From Ophiodon elongatus (taxonomy: Eukaryota; Chordata; Actinopteri; Perciformes; Hexagrammidae), in the NCBI GenBank assembly GCA_016806645.1, contig JACSYO010001548.1, positions 62,001-126,000 on the forward strand: DNA of 64,000 nt. The letters run 5' to 3'. The notes beneath the pieces are model-generated. The model searched no databases and had not been told where the DNA came from. It saw nothing but the letters and a program-made list of their open reading frames with translations. The translations under genes and the position numbers were made by a program. Below are positions 12,472-27,004 of the stretch, one piece after another. The first letter of the stretch is position 1, and each line of letters starts with the position of its first letter.

Positions 12472-15400
12472 TCCGGTTAAATAAAAGCCTGCTAATTACG
12501 GAGGCAGGACGGCGGGCTGGTGTCAATAAGTTCCTGTTTGTCATTCAGTTCCACATTAAGCGAGGCCCGGTGGAACAGTGTGGGCGGCGGAAACAACCTT
12601 GTAGAGGCAGATGCACATAAAACAAGAGCGCTGCCATTAAGTTGTCATAGTCTCGAACTGATATGCATCTGATGGTCGCTGCAGGCCTCTGTGGGCTCAG
12701 ACCAAACTATTCGGCTGGCTCTCCATCAAACAAACAGTCAAATTGACTGTTACTGCCTATCTCTTTCTGTGTAGTGCAGCGACGGAGTCAGAAGTCAGAG
12801 GGAGGGATTGGGGCGTGGGGGGTGGGTGTGGGAGGGGTCCACTCAGAGCACTTTGATCAAACTTTGAGATTCCCTGCAGATTTAGAGCCAGGTTTTATGG
12901 CCCGGGGAAGGAGAGGGTGGTCTCGGGGCACCGTGTCCCAGTCCTGTCAGCACGGAGTGCACTTAAAACTAAAGAAATCAAACCGCTTCAAGTGCTCTTC
13001 TTTCTTTCTCCCTCTTACTATCTGTGCCCCTCTCCCTCTCTGCACTCTCTCGGGCCTGTGGTGCTGCCTGGGTGACTGTGCAGCGAGTTCGTCCCGGACA
13101 TTCATCACTGCCACCCGGGCTGGAGGGATAATATATTCCTCCAGTGGCTGTGCGGTGGTGCACACATTACTCATCTTTATATGGGTGGGGGGAGGAAGGG
13201 CATGGTATTGAGCTTGTTCCAGGGGGGTCTATCTGAATTTTTCCATTGCTTTCAGCGTATTCCACTGTTAGCTGGATGAATACAAATGGCAGCTAAAGGG
13301 AGACGATGTAAAGTGTGTCTCCCGTCGCTGCCTCTGCCTCCCCCACTACCACTGCCATCACCTCTGTCTGTCCCAGAATGCTCTCCACAGCGCAGACAGC
13401 AACCTACTTCCTGTTCAATACAGTTTGCCAACAACAACAGCCAGCCTACTCTCTCCACTGTCACAGAAAGTCATTATTTGGCCCAAAGTCAAACACAAAC
13501 CTGTCAGCAAGAAATGAAACAACCACCAAAAACAGCATGCTGAGTATATTGTGAAAGAAAAAGAAAAATGTACAATGTGGCTATGTATGAACATAGATAG
13601 TAAGCAATGGACTATATATGCTTACCTACAGCATATGGACATATATTTTGATCCAATATAATCTTTTCACATTCATCAAAAACTGTATGTGCTGATATGT
13701 AGCAGGACTATTAGTTTTTGAGTCAAAGATGTATTTTAAATACTGTGCATGTTGTATAATATACTATCCCTAGAGTATATGTAGTATAAAAGTGTATTTG
13801 TGCTCAATATGGCCATACCTTTTAAGCATTCTAAACATATACTGTAGTGCTACATTACCTAAAATAGGTAAATCAGAACGTAAAACTTGGACCACATCAT
13901 TACCAATACAATGCTAGAGTAAATATATATATATAATGCCAGTTAAGTAAAATGCATATATGTGACATAATTTAAATATTGGTCAAAGACAATTGAGGGT
14001 GCATTTGATTCAGATAGTGCTTAAAACCTGTTCTACCCTAGACTATTTTTGAGGTCTCCGCACGAAAAAAGCATGCCCATACTAAAGTGAGTACAATTCT
14101 GCAACCACAAGGTCTATTTGAATAATTTTGGTGTTATTATAATGGTAATAACTGTGAGATTTTTTAAATAATGTGTAAATATCAGTATATATGTCACTGG
14201 TTAAAAGTAAATGAAGATGGAACACAGAAAAATGAAAAGATTTCAGGTTCGCCTATTAAAAAAAAGCACTTTCAGGATGATCATCACTTTAGAATAATGC
14301 AGTTGCAGGTTTAAAACCATTTCATATCATAGCAAAATATGTGAACACTCACTCTGCATAGTATGACTTTGAATAAAGTGAAGCAGAAAACAATAAAAAT
14401 AGTCTTTAGTACGGAAAAATCCTCTGAAAATTAGGATTTATTGAATAATTTATTTCTTAATTTTTTTACCAAAACTATTTATTTTACTTCTTTTTTCACT
14501 AATTATGTTTAATAAGGTGGGAAGGTTTGTGATGTCACAACTATACAGTCACTGGTAGAAGAAGTGCACCCAAACTCTGTGTAGTTGACACACACACACA
14601 GTGAGCCCTGGCTGCAGTGATGCAGAAGAACGCTCCAAGCAGAACAGAACAGGTGCTATAGACAAAGGATGAATACAGGTATATTCAGATGGACGGAATT
14701 TGAAAGATAATGTGTTTATTTTAACATTAAAGCACGTAAACATGTTCTAGTAGAAACCCCCAAAAAACAACTATGATCCTGAAAATGAGCATATGTCCCC
14801 TTTAGGACGAGCACCTCTGACAAAAGCCCATCTAACAGTAAAGAGCAAACTTCCAGAACAAGTGATGTGGAAGAGTATACGCCACATAAGGCCTGAGCGA
14901 GTTTGTCTGCAGTGCTGGGAGGTTTCTCTGCAGCAGCCGCTGAGGTACAGCAGGAACCACAGGGGATCCACAGGAGTAATTCATTGCCTCTGCAGATGTT
15001 CAAACAGTCAGCCTGCATCGATCCTGCGTGCTCTCCCGAAAACACAGTTAAGCTAAGTAGCGCCTGAAGACGCTGTTTATCCAGACCTTTCACCAGAAAG
15101 TGTTGGTCTTTTTCCCCTGTAGTTTCAGTAGAAACTAGGTTCATGAAAAGTTGATGCTTGTACTGTTCCTTTGCTTATATCTTGCACTCTATAACACTAA
15201 ACCTGAGCTAGTAATGTCTAAGCAAGAACACTTCTGTCTACATAATCAAAGGCATTGGGTTTCCTCTGGCGATTACAAGGAGGATGTTGTCTTATTTCCA
15301 CACCAGCTCTGGGCAGATGGTGTGTTTTTAATCTATTTTAACAACACATTGCCATCTCCCAACGATCTGGCCCTTCTGATTTGAGGTACACTATGCTACA

Positions 15401-16829
15401 TCTGTTCGGTACAAACCCAATATATGATGGTGCTTCCCAACCGGTGTGAAGAAACCCCGGAGGAAATTCCAGCTTTTAGAAGATGGTGCTACAGAGCAAG
15501 ACTAAATAAATTACAGTTTCCTTAAGAAACCAATCACTTTATGAAACCAATTTGGGGAACTCTCTCCTGTGAGGAGCACAAATTTGGCTTGCATAAGGAA
15601 ATCTCTGAGGAGAATTTTTAAACATTAGTGTATCATTTCATTACATTTATTCAGCGGACAACTTAATCAAAGATAAATACTTTTATTTACACGTACACTG
15701 GGAACATTTTGGGGTTCAGGTTCTTTCGTTAAGGACACTTCAATATGTCCTTCACAGGACAGGAGGAGCCAGGCAGCAAACCTCGAGGGTTAAAGGGACA
15801 CTCCACCAAATTACTAGTCAGACTTTACCAGACAAAAAGAGTCTAATAAAACAGGCTAATGAGTTGCATTATAGGAACTGTAGGATCCTCTGCTCTTGGA
15901 GTTTGATCCATACTTGAGACTAAAAGTCAGGCTATCTTGACCTGAAGTCCGCCTTCAATGGCCGACCAGCTCTGATCTATCATCATCACATTAAGTCGAA
16001 GACCACAGGACTGTAAACAAATGATATTGTGGTCAAATGCTAGCATGTAGCTGATAGAAATGAGGAGTTTCTCCAAATAGACAACATCTCCCATCAATCC
16101 TGTTGCTTGCTCTCAATCGTCCCACTTCCCCGACACATCTACATTAAGCAACTTTTCCCTCATTCCACGGCTGGAAGCTCTACTAAACTTTGGTTGCTTT
16201 TGATGTTAAAACTTTAATATGATAAAACAAAACATTAAAGCTGCACTTATCAATGAGTTTATATTAACAAAGGATCAAATGTGTGTAACTTGAACAGTGT
16301 CACTCATAAGGGACTAAACGACACAGAATTATCACTCGTTCCCCTCAGCTCTACTGAGCTTTTCAGCCTCTTTTAGCTCATTGTTTTGGTTTTAACTTCA
16401 GTATTTCAGTTTGTTCTCACCAATCTCATCATATCCAGCAGCAGCAGCTGTTTTCAGCAACAAAGTTCTGAAAACACTGTACACAGTTAAAGAATAGCTG
16501 GTGAACATAGTGTAGCATAGTAGATCTTTTGTTAGGAGTTGGTGGAGACCAAAAACAAAGCTAAAAGGAACGTGAAACAAACACAAATTCTAATGATAAA
16601 TGATAATGCTCTGTGTCTGCTGGATGTGTAGATAAGACATTATTTGTGAACACATTCTACATGTAAAGACTTTATGAGACGATGATACGTAAGAGGTTGT
16701 GTCTGAAACTTGTTTTCGGCCCCAAGTGGCCAATAATATGAACTAATGCAGCATGAAATTAAGCATAGAGGTTTGTACAGATAAACTGTCATCATTTTTC
16801 AAATGTATGAAAGTTCAAGTGGTTATTGT

Positions 16830-17058
16830 GGGGCGACTGTGGCTGAGGGCGTAGAGCGGTCGTCCACTAGTGAGAAAGTCGGTGGTTTGATCTCTGTCCC
16901 TTCCGTGCGGATGTTTAGCTCTACTAATGAGCAGATGGCACCTTGTATGGCAGCCTCTGCCACCAATGTGTGGTGAATCCTGGCTTGTGTTTGAGTGGTC
17001 GCTAAGATTAGAGAAGAGCTGTATAAATGCAGTCCATTGACCATTACTATCATTTATT
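16830..17058 (+). repeat. tRNA-derived SINE
   Basis: Starts GGGCGACTGTGGCTGAGGGC with an A-box-like head, then GGTGGTTTGATCTCTGTCCC as a weak B box. The tail ends GAGCTGTATAAATGCAGTCC, shared with other copies in the window. Confidence 0.7.
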
Positions 17059-18591
17059 GAGGCTAGCAATGTCTAGCACAAATGCATCTTTATTCCAGAC
17101 TGTCCTCCCCCACCTAAAAAAAAAGGCCGTAGAGGTCATCTGTACAAGAAGCGTATTACGACCCTTATTTGTGTTTCTTGTTAGGCGGCAAATTCTAGTG
17201 GCCGTAGTAATTATAACTGGAGCATAAAGAATATAGTATAAAGAACAACAACGTCCGAGTAGGGAGGAGGTCAGGTGGATGGATGAGTGTTTCACAACGT
17301 GCGCCTGTTGTTGGTTCTCTCCAGTGTCATATAAGTTGTTTTTGGAGTCATTGGCAAATTACTTATTCTGTTGCTTTGGTATGAGGACGTGTTGCTTTAT
17401 TCCTACAGTCAAACTTTATGATAATCTGGTGTGACGTCCATTTAACAATAATGTATTACTATGATGCCATTCTATATTTCTCTTTCTGTCAACGAAGCCT
17501 ATATGCAGAGCCAAACCAACAATGAACTGCCTACCTAAAGTCGTACCACCAAGTACTGTGTTTGTACATGCAAGGCATATATCTTACTCATCTGTGCCGT
17601 GTATGTTGGTATTGTTCTGATAATTGTAGCCTATTTTTAACACGGAATATGATATGAAAGGCTCGAGTACATTGTTTGTTTTACTGATGAGAGGAAAACA
17701 ACAAAAGCCTGCTAACTCCATCTCAATGCATTTATTTGATCTCATGTATAAATAATATTAAATGTGTTTTTGTTTTGCAGAAAACAAAGTTTTGATTCAT
17801 GTAACATATCTCTTCTAAATAGTTGGTTTAACTGTTCGAGATGTTATGAGTTCACGAATAATAGATAAGACCTGTTGTGAATTGGGTCGCAATGGTTTTT
17901 CATTTTTATAACCCGGGTCCCCAGAGAAAAAAATTGAGAGAGCTGAGAAACAAAGACAGGATAGGGAGCTCAGAGAGTCTTTTCATCAGATAAGAATAAC
18001 ACCACTGTGATCCTTTATTGCAGCAATTTTAGCTATGGAACTGGCAAAAAAAATAGCACAGAGGGACAGATTTACATATGTAATAGCGCGGGGCAAATTT
18101 GCACTGCGCCTTTCATTCAATTTCAGCTCACAATTTGCATGTAATTAGCACCTGAGCTACCACAGCAGCAGCTCATTACGCCAGCAGTGTTGTGCAGGTG
18201 ATGCAGTGGAGACGGTTCAGAATGTTTCAGAAATGATGATGTCATGCAGCAAGGTTAATACTAGACATGAAGCAACAGAAAGCTTTACAATTACTTCTAC
18301 TGAGAATAAAAAAAAATAATATTTACACTCACTAAATTGCAACATCGCCAAACCTTGAGTGGTATTACTGCAATGCTGAAGGCAACTGACACAGTTTAGG
18401 AGAATACTGAGACAATCTCAGGCAAATTATTATTATTCCTTCATTGAATGTCAAGTGTAATGAAATTCAGTTCCTTCTTTGGTTGCTGTTTTATTCAGCT
18501 TAAACTGTAAATATATTATTAAAATTATTTTCAGCAAATTATTAATGTATCTTTCCTTACTTATCTTTCTAAAAAGTAGTGTTAACAAACT

Positions 18592-18650
18592 TTGAGTGGT
18601 CCGAAGACTAGAAAAGTGCTGTACAAGTACAGTCCATTTATCATTTACCA
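18592..18650 (+). repeat. SINE 3' tail fragment
   Basis: Only the tail of the same SINE family is present: TGAGTGGTCCGAAGACTAGA followed by AAGTGCTGTACAAGTACAGT and CCATTTATCATTTACCAT. Confidence 0.6.
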
Positions 18651-20299
18651 TCTTTCCACATCACAGCTGTAATTGTTAATAAACTAGTGCTACTTGGACT
18701 TTCCATGTAAAACTTTCTCTTGCAAGTTGCACGAACCTTAAATCAACATTTAACAACACTTATCTTGTCGTACTATATCTCTACTTCATTCATTGCTTCA
18801 TCAAGCATGTCAGAGGTTCAAGCTTGTAAAGGTTATGTCACCTAATTAACGGAAATATGTTGCGCATATGAAATAAAACTGCATTAGACACTATTGGTTT
18901 AAATCCAAATACAGAAGAGTTCCATCTAAACCAATTACTACATACGTTGACATTTTTTTAATAAAATGTCTTGCAGTGTGGGCGTTGTATTGTCCATAAA
19001 TGTTCTATTTTATGGTGTAAAAGTATTTTCTTAGCGCTTTCTTCAATGTCAGTTGTGTGGAGAATACAACAAATATTTTATTTTATTTAAAATATGCATA
19101 ATGTACAGACAGCAATATAGTCTGGCTCTGCATTAATTGCAGAGTGCAGTCATTTTATGGAGACTCAAAGTGTTTAAACATAAAAATGTATAAAAAGCAC
19201 TATAAACAATCATAGGAAAATATATACACCAAAGCTGTGGAATAATCCAATAATTATTTCAAAAGAATTACTTTGTAATTAAAAGTGACATTTTGAAATA
19301 AAACTGCTGGAATTACATAAAAATTACCTGTAATGAAGTCTTATTGTAAAATATTAATGAGCGGGGATATAATTGGATTATCTTTCAATTTCATGGCAAT
19401 GTTTCATATAACACAAGTATAACAACATTAACATCTGCAGAGGTCATACTGTAAATATGTCTATCGTGAGGAGACCTAGTGAATTAATTCATATATTTTG
19501 GTTTTATTTGGTGACATACGGTATATTTTTGTATGATTGGTCTAAAAATAGCTGCCTATTAACCAGAAGTGAAATCCCCTCCATCAGCTACGTGGATGCT
19601 ACGACATCTATAAATCAACGAAGAATACATTTAAACCTCAGATTGAAAGACTGGCCCGGTCAACCCTCAGCTCACGTTGCTGCCTGGCTAATGCTAACTC
19701 ATGTAGAAGAATGCACGGTGAGGATTATGTCAAATATGCCTCTCTGGAGCAACATCCATAAGAATTGAACAACTGTCCATGTGATTCAGAAATGAAACGG
19801 CTCTTTCCTAGCACTTGCGTGTCTCTCCCCCGCAAGACAAATGGTGCCCTTTAACTGAAATGTCTCCTTTTCACCTCCAGTCATCTGCCAGTCCCCACAG
19901 ATTACCCAACACAGTGCCGAGAAAATACTGCACTATCTGGTTATTATCATGCAGAGGAGCGAGGCATTAATAGAGGAAAGAAAAAAAGATGTGGCAGAGA
20001 TTTCTCTTTTTTTTTTCTCGAGCCACTGATGAACAAATTTCCACTGTCAAAACAACATGGGTTAGTGCTCATGCTTCACCAAGCAATGGAAGAAGAAAAA
20101 AAAAAGAAATGTAGAGAAGGGACATGATCGTTTTAACATTTTAATTCATTAGAAGAGGCAAAATAACATGCAGAGCTGAATTCAGATCACATTTGTATTG
20201 GCAACGACGGGTGAGTAAAGCATTACCGAGACCTCCTTCCTGTTTAGAGGTGCCCTCTCTCCTCAGACAAGACCCTCCTGGTTTACATAACTCCAAAGA

Positions 20300-20710
20300 G
20301 GAAAGAGGTTGATTCAAAAAGAAAAAGCTGAGTGCACTCAGAAGCACTTCAAGGGGAGTAAAAAAAAAAGAGGGAGGAAGGCGGGGGGGGGTCAAAAGAA
20401 ACTGACTAAAAAAAATAGGTCTGCAGGTTTGCTGTCATGCACAAGTGTCAGGCTTTTATTTTGTTGGTCAAAAAGGGGGGGGGGGGAAAGATAGGAAAAA
20501 TACCTTCATCACCGCCACCATCATTACTGTTGAAATCTGCGCCTTGCGTGTTTGAGTTGGCCCCTGGTGTTGAGGAGAAAAGTAGAATAAGGGGAAACAT
20601 TTAAAATGAAAAAAAAAAAAAAGAGAAAAAGGAAAAAAACTTTTTTTTCAGCCAAAAAAAAAAGAAAAATCATTAAAAATTGATGGAAAAAAGGTTGGGG
20701 TGCTGTGTGA
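20300..20710. repeat. Purine-rich low-complexity region
   Basis: Plus-strand A/G runs at 20360-20400, 20405-20420, 20470-20500 and 20610-20700, including long A and G homopolymers. The open frames here are low-complexity artefacts. Confidence 0.75.
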
Positions 20711-22024
20711 GGAAAAAACAAGTGGGAACAAATTCACAGTGAGCTGAACAGGCTTTGGTGTGACAAAGTCTTTGACTAACAAGGAGCACAGCAGCAGCCA
20801 GGCAGCACCGGAACAGCAAATAGTGACCCACTTCAGTCCGGTTCCACCCGGGTGTGATAGACTCTCGCAAATTCACAAAGAACAGATTAGATAATATCAA
20901 GATCACATCATCACATCACATCTGATGCCATTCATTCTCATGGTCAAACTTTAACACTTTAATCCTCCACTTTAGGATAACTATAACGCGTCTTTCCAAA
21001 TATGTACATGAAGTTTATATTTTACGTACATGTAACACAAAAAAATATGTATTATTTGTTTGTTTATTCTTTGTTTTTTTCATATACCAGTTCCCTTCTC
21101 ATACACCTACGACTATTAGGGGAGTATTGGTAGGCTACTAAGTAATATAGTAGGTGTTTAAATAGTTGCTTCATCCGAATTCCAAAATAATTGTTCTTCA
21201 TTTGTGGATGTATGCTTATTTATTGTCTTGCCAAGAGTTAGATGAGAAGATTGATTGGGCCACCATCACCAGTCTTCGGTAATATATGAAGAAAACATCC
21301 AGGAGTTAGCTTAGCTTAGCCTGCCTCTGTCCAAAGATATCTGCAAACAGCTTTTTAAACATATTAAAAGAGAAGAAAAGTGCGAGAAATATTAAAATCA
21401 CTGTATTGAAATGTGTACGTGCAGTTAGTTAGGCAGCTGACGGTTGCCGGTTGTTACAGTCAAATAACACGCTTTTTGAGTTTTTCAGGAGCTCAGCAGT
21501 CAGAAAAATAGTGACAGTCAGATCAGCAATGGGAATAATTGACACAGTAAACAGAGCGATCTGAAAACAGCTCAGCCCTCAGTGCAGTCTGACAGGACTG
21601 ACTCTGAGCACACCAACAAGAGTAACATCAAACTCCGCACCGCTCAACTAACAGCTTAACGGACAGGTTTTGACTTGTGAAAGACGGATATCCTCCATTT
21701 TGGTACTGCGTGTTCCCAACATCACACGTGTGTGTGTGATCTGGCTCTCTCATCCGAGGTAAACAAGAAAACAACAGCACCTGTCAGAGGAGTCAGACCT
21801 CTCAAGTCAACAACTTTAAAATGTCTCCTTGTGCAACTTCAATTTTAGTTTTCAAGAAAATGACAGAAATACATTTGACATATAAGCAAATTGTATTGAT
21901 TGTTTATTTTATGTTAAATATGTGTCTGCAAATGAGAGCCCCTGTTTTATTCTAAAAGATCAAAAATGGGCCCTTTTTTTTATTCAATTAATATTCATAT
22001 AATATATTACATCATAATATATAT

Positions 22025-22107
22025 TGTCAGGTGGCACTCAGTGACAAATATAACAAAAATAATCCTCTGAGGGGGTGTCGTGATCTAAAACAGTTTGGGA
22101 ACCACTG
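22025..22107 (-). mobile_element. End fragment of a hAT-type MITE
   Basis: On the minus strand it starts CAGTGGTTCCCAAACTG, then a TCACGACACCCCCTCAGAGG segment, typical of hAT-like termini. No matching opposite end was found nearby, so it is a truncated copy. Confidence 0.5.
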
Positions 22108-23867
22108 CTGTCGACCATACACATGATGTGCAAATACATGTGCAAAAGTAATGAGTCTATTTTAGCGACAGTGGTCACTGGAACTACTTTCAACCAAAAA
22201 ATTATCCCGAGGAATATTAAAAGTGTAATCTGTGAGTTATCTAGAGTAACAGGGACACTCAATCTTGAAAGAGATAGTCCTATAGTTTTAGTTTTTACAA
22301 TACATTTCTTTAATGCTTTGAGTGTCATAAACTAAATCCAATTAACTACCACTGTGTTAATGTGGAGCTCTTAAAGGGATAAACATCTCAAAGCCTGGAC
22401 AAATAAAAACCAATTATTTTTGCATGGAGAGATCCTTGAAACTTCATCTGTAATCACAGCTCATGCAACATATCCAACATGGAACAAACGGTCTGTATGA
22501 ATGCGTTCTACGATTAGTGGGGTGGTATTCCTTTTATGTCTGACTTTGGTGAAAAGGGGCAGAAAGTCAGAACTCTATCTTTAAAGATCAGAGGAAAAAA
22601 AGACACCCTCAACCCTCATTGTCTCTATGAAATCATGAAATTCTGTAAATGTACCTGTTTAACCTGCACTGGATTATAATAACACTGATGTGATTAAACA
22701 GGAAGTAAGCTAAAATTAATTCTAACAACTCTCAAATCAATTGAGATAAAACAATACATACATCTGTCCAACCTAAGGAGAATTTTTTTTGATTTTCATA
22801 CATAAGGTGGTGTGAGTTACTGCAGGGATGGACATGCAGGTCCTGTAATTGGAGATCTCCCAGCCAGCTGGTGGGTTGCCAAATACAGAAGAACAGCAGC
22901 AAACAAGCTGAGCTAACAACGACATCTGAGACACAATACAGTCAAAAACATCTATTCAGCTGTTGCGCCTTCTGACTGACAGGTCTCCATCCTGTCGGAT
23001 AGCACTGACCTGTTGGACTATTAATGGGCAGCGGCCTTATTTTAAATGGCAGTGACATGAGACCACTTTGTCCTTTCAGACAAACAGCTACAACTGTTGA
23101 AGATGGTTCAAGACCTTTTCATGTCGCGCTGTGGCTTTAAATGGGGCTGTTAGCTCCGTCTCTCCATTTTAGTTTGGAAATCCATCCAGCAGCTGCTGTC
23201 GGATCTCTATAGCGCATCCTAAGCCTCAGATACAGCATTGTCCACGTAAACATGGATCCTTTATAGGAATTGGATGTTAAGGATCCCCAATTTGATATAC
23301 CCAATTCAAACTGAAACAACATGTTTGTCCATCAAAAATGTTATTAATCCCCAAAAACACACACAAACAAGTTATTTGTACTATTTATGTTTGGCTATTA
23401 TGTAATATAATGAAAGTAATTTTCCAAGGATTTCGTCCTTATGTTTGTGTGTATAGAAAGCACAAATTCAAAGTTGAATTGATCACCTAATTTGACTTTT
23501 GTCTGCTTTCATCATCTGAATTACTTTGAATATTGCAAAAATAATCAGCAGTGTTTAAACAGACCTAAATGTATCCATTATATTCACAACAAACTAAATT
23601 TGAGGAGAATTTTGTCGAGTTGCCTCTTTGGGATGACTCTGAGTGCACCTTAAGTTCCCTCTACATGTGTCCAGGGCTTTTATTGTGAAGGACTATGTTG
23701 TAATTATACTATGTTGTTCAGTCTGTAATCACGACATTGATTGCACTTCTGTCCATCCTGGAGAGGGAGCCCTCCTCAGCTGCTCTCCCGAAGGTTTCTT
23801 CCTTTTTTTTCCGTTAAAGGTTTGTTATTTTATCACCTTCATGAAGGCCCAACATAACCCTCAGCCA

Positions 23868-24540
23868 CATTAAAGCAGTGGTTCTCAACTGGTCTGGCTG
23901 TGGGACCCACCATCACCCCTTAATGACAAGCCGCGGCCCAAATCGAGGAACATTTTCAGCTTCTCAAATTTATTTAATGAAAAGATGGTGCTGATTGGCT
24001 GATGATTAGAAAACTAATTTCGCGGGTCACGGCGTTCTTCTATGCTGTAAAATGGCAGGGGTACGTGAAGATTTAAAAAATATATATATTTAAAATTAGC
24101 ATCGATTTAAAAAATATTTATTTAATACAGTTTCAATAAAATATGTAAGTGTTCACAAGCTGAATTTTATATTCAGTAGGCTATTCAATTTCATTATCCT
24201 ACAAACCCAGAGTCTCCCCCATATCAGGATGGTTTGACCCAACCTGGCACCGCCCCCTGTCATCACCTGTCAATCACCGCCGCCTTGAAAAACTCAAACA
24301 ACGAGTGAAACGTAGCAGCAATGCTGCTGAAAACATGGAGGACAACAGCAAAACAAGTGGAAACCAGAGCCGGCAAAAAAGTGTGAATAGACGACACTCC
24401 GCTGCATAAAAAATCCCCTTCAAAATAAAACCACAGGATTAAAAAAAAAAAGAAAAAATCATATCCAATTTTTTGTTGCCCAGGCAAAGGCCCGTGAAAA
24501 CGGGTCCGCGACCCACCAGTTGAGAATCACTGCATTAAAG
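23868..24540. mobile_element. Complete hAT-type MITE with target site duplication
   Basis: A 657-base element (23876-24532) is bounded by inverted ends CAGTGGTTCTCAACTGGT and, reverse complemented, CAGTGATTCTCAACTGGT. Each side carries the same 8-base direct repeat, CATTAAAG (23868-23875 and 24533-24540). The CAGTG end and 8-base duplication are hAT hallmarks. There is no transposase frame inside, so it must have been moved by a transposase supplied elsewhere. The identical flanks suggest fairly recent insertion. Confidence 0.9.
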
Positions 24541-26071
24541 CAACAGGGTTTAGCATTTATGTGGATCTATTGTCAGAAATGGAATATAACATTAATCAAA
24601 ATGTTTTCTTTAGTGTATAAATCACCTGAAAATAAGAATTGTTGTGTTTTATTTACCTTAGAATGAGCCATTTATATCTACACATGGAGAGGGTCTTCTT
24701 CACAGAGCCAGCCGGCATGTTTCTACATGTAGCCCAGACGGACAAACCAAACACTGGTAGAAGGCCATTTGCCTTTCTACGTCGGCCACCGTGACCCTCC
24801 TTCATGCTTGGCACTGGTAAGATTAAGCTGGTTGCACTATGAAACCTCATCGCCTAGATGCAGACAAAACCTACAACACTGTACCTTTTAATACAATAGT
24901 TTTTGTCGCTATGTTCACAGCATGTGAGCTGAGGCACCCGCCAGCCCTCAGAAGACTAACAAGGAAGGAAGGACACAAGGAAATTTCCCGAAAGCCCAAA
25001 TCTTCTCATCTCACACTCTAACAGAAAGTGTTTCGCAAAATGTTGAATCATTCCTTTTAAATGTACACTCTGATTTTGTTACAACGCCCACAAAACCAAA
25101 GTTTTCTCCCAGCTCAGTGTTGATCTCTTCAAACTCAAGTCTGTGAGCTGTGTTGAGTTATGAAACAGTGAACTAAATAAATAAATACAATTTGTAAATA
25201 CATTTTGTAAAATCTACTAGGAGCTTTAGTAACAAAGTGTATCTGTAAAAAATGAGATAATACAGGGTAATAGAGTGCTGCAAGAATTATGTATTTTTGG
25301 AAGTTGGTTTTCCACTGGTTCTCGCCACAAAAAGCCAATAGTATTTTCAACTGGATTTTGGATTTTTGCTCTAAATAAGCTCTGTGGCAAACAAACGTTT
25401 ATGTCACTTAGACATTTGGTTGAGGAAGATAATCTTCACATTGAACACCACTTTTATGATTTTTGAGCGTGAGTATGAACAACAAAGTTGTCAAGGCGGA
25501 CGAGTCGACGTGATCACGTTTTGTAGTCTCATTTAGCAACCAGCTCAGGACACTTAAAGGTACTGACATATTTTATATCATAAAACAAATCAAAAATCTA
25601 ACCAGGAACCTGTTAAAAAAAAAGAAACTTTGACTTTTGGACAAGTGAAGGGGAAGTGTGAAAAAGCGGATTCATTTCCAGCTTTTAGGACTCATTCCTG
25701 CACCTCTCTGTTACTGCAAGTGCTGCTTCTCTGTGGTGAAGAGGAGCATGCCATGTCGAGTTTTTGCGATTAAAAAAGATAAATAAATAGAAGTGCTCAT
25801 TATCCATGCAGCCCAATAGTCCTTGAGCTCTTACACTGCTAAGAGTGTATCATCTCTTTGTCTCCCTGTGTTCCAGCCTCCATGGTGTGCTGTAACATTC
25901 ACTGATCAACAAATGGTGGACAATAGGCCTCAACAGGCACATAATGTGGCAGCATCGCTGGGACGGTGGAGTGTTTGCACAACACTGCGAGGGCAAGCTG
26001 CACAAACACGGGCTCGTGCCATGTCAGTGTAACTAGGCCGAACGTGAATATTCACATCTGCTCAGGCTGTT

Positions 26072-26073
<2 letters not shown>

Positions 26074-26111
<38 letters not shown>
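26074..26111. repeat. (CA)n microsatellite
   Basis: About 19 AC units, uninterrupted. Confidence 0.9.
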
Positions 26112-26113
<2 letters not shown>

Positions 26114-26734
26114 TATATGCACGACATAATACAATAAATCAGAATGCATACGGTACATTTAGATATACATGCACCTGATGAAATCAATATTTCGAAGTGG
26201 TTTTAGGATATAAATCATGACGCTTTCCACACCCAGAGACGTAAAATGCATGTTATTGTTGTAAGTAGGTATTGGTGTCGGTATTGGTGTATATGTTGTC
26301 TGATTTGCACCAAATACAGAATATAATGTGAACGAAGCTAATGTTACTGTAGCAAAATACAGCTCAAGTCAAGAAATTTTACAGCCACTTCACTGATGTT
26401 TAAAACTATAAATCAACACAAAAATAAACCAACATAAACACAGTACAAACACGAACTAAAGCAACATTTGCATTGATGGGAAAGGCTACAATAGGCCTCA
26501 TCTCATCAATATGCATTACAGCTGAGCCGTCGGTGGTGTTGAGTCAGATTGTGTCTTCACGGTAAATGGCTAACTTTTCTATACAATCCTGTCTCTGACA
26601 ACATGTCACTAATGCTTTTAACTGATTGCTGTGTTAGTGAGGTAGCTAGCCAGCTATGGTTTGTTAATGCCGTCAGTCAGGCCTGCTGTGTGTCTTGTGG
26701 TCACACATTATGGCTGACTACCATCTACATATTG

Positions 26735-26845
26735 ACTGTGCCACAAAGGGGAGTAAACACTCTGGATCACTGCTACACGCCATTGAAAAGCGACTTCAGA
26801 GTGGAATCGCTACCTAAGTTTGGTAAGATGCAGCCATCTTGTTGA
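26735..26845 (+). pseudogene. LINE endonuclease fragment
   Basis: A short segment encodes PQRGVNTLDHCYTPLKSDFR followed by VESLPKFGK, which resembles the end of the apurinic-type endonuclease domain of L2/CR1-like fish LINEs just before the SDH motif. Nothing else of the element is visible on either side. Non-functional relic. Confidence 0.6.
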
Positions 26846-27004
26846 GATCAAAGTGCCTAAAAAATAACAATGCATGGCCCCAGTGATGTTAAAGATCAAG
26901 AAATGGTTGCTCATTCTCTCTTCTTTGTTGAGTATCTGACCTTTTACGACAAGCCCTTTTTTTTTACTTGTATTTATTTAATTTCCACTGAAAATAAAAT
27001 GGCA

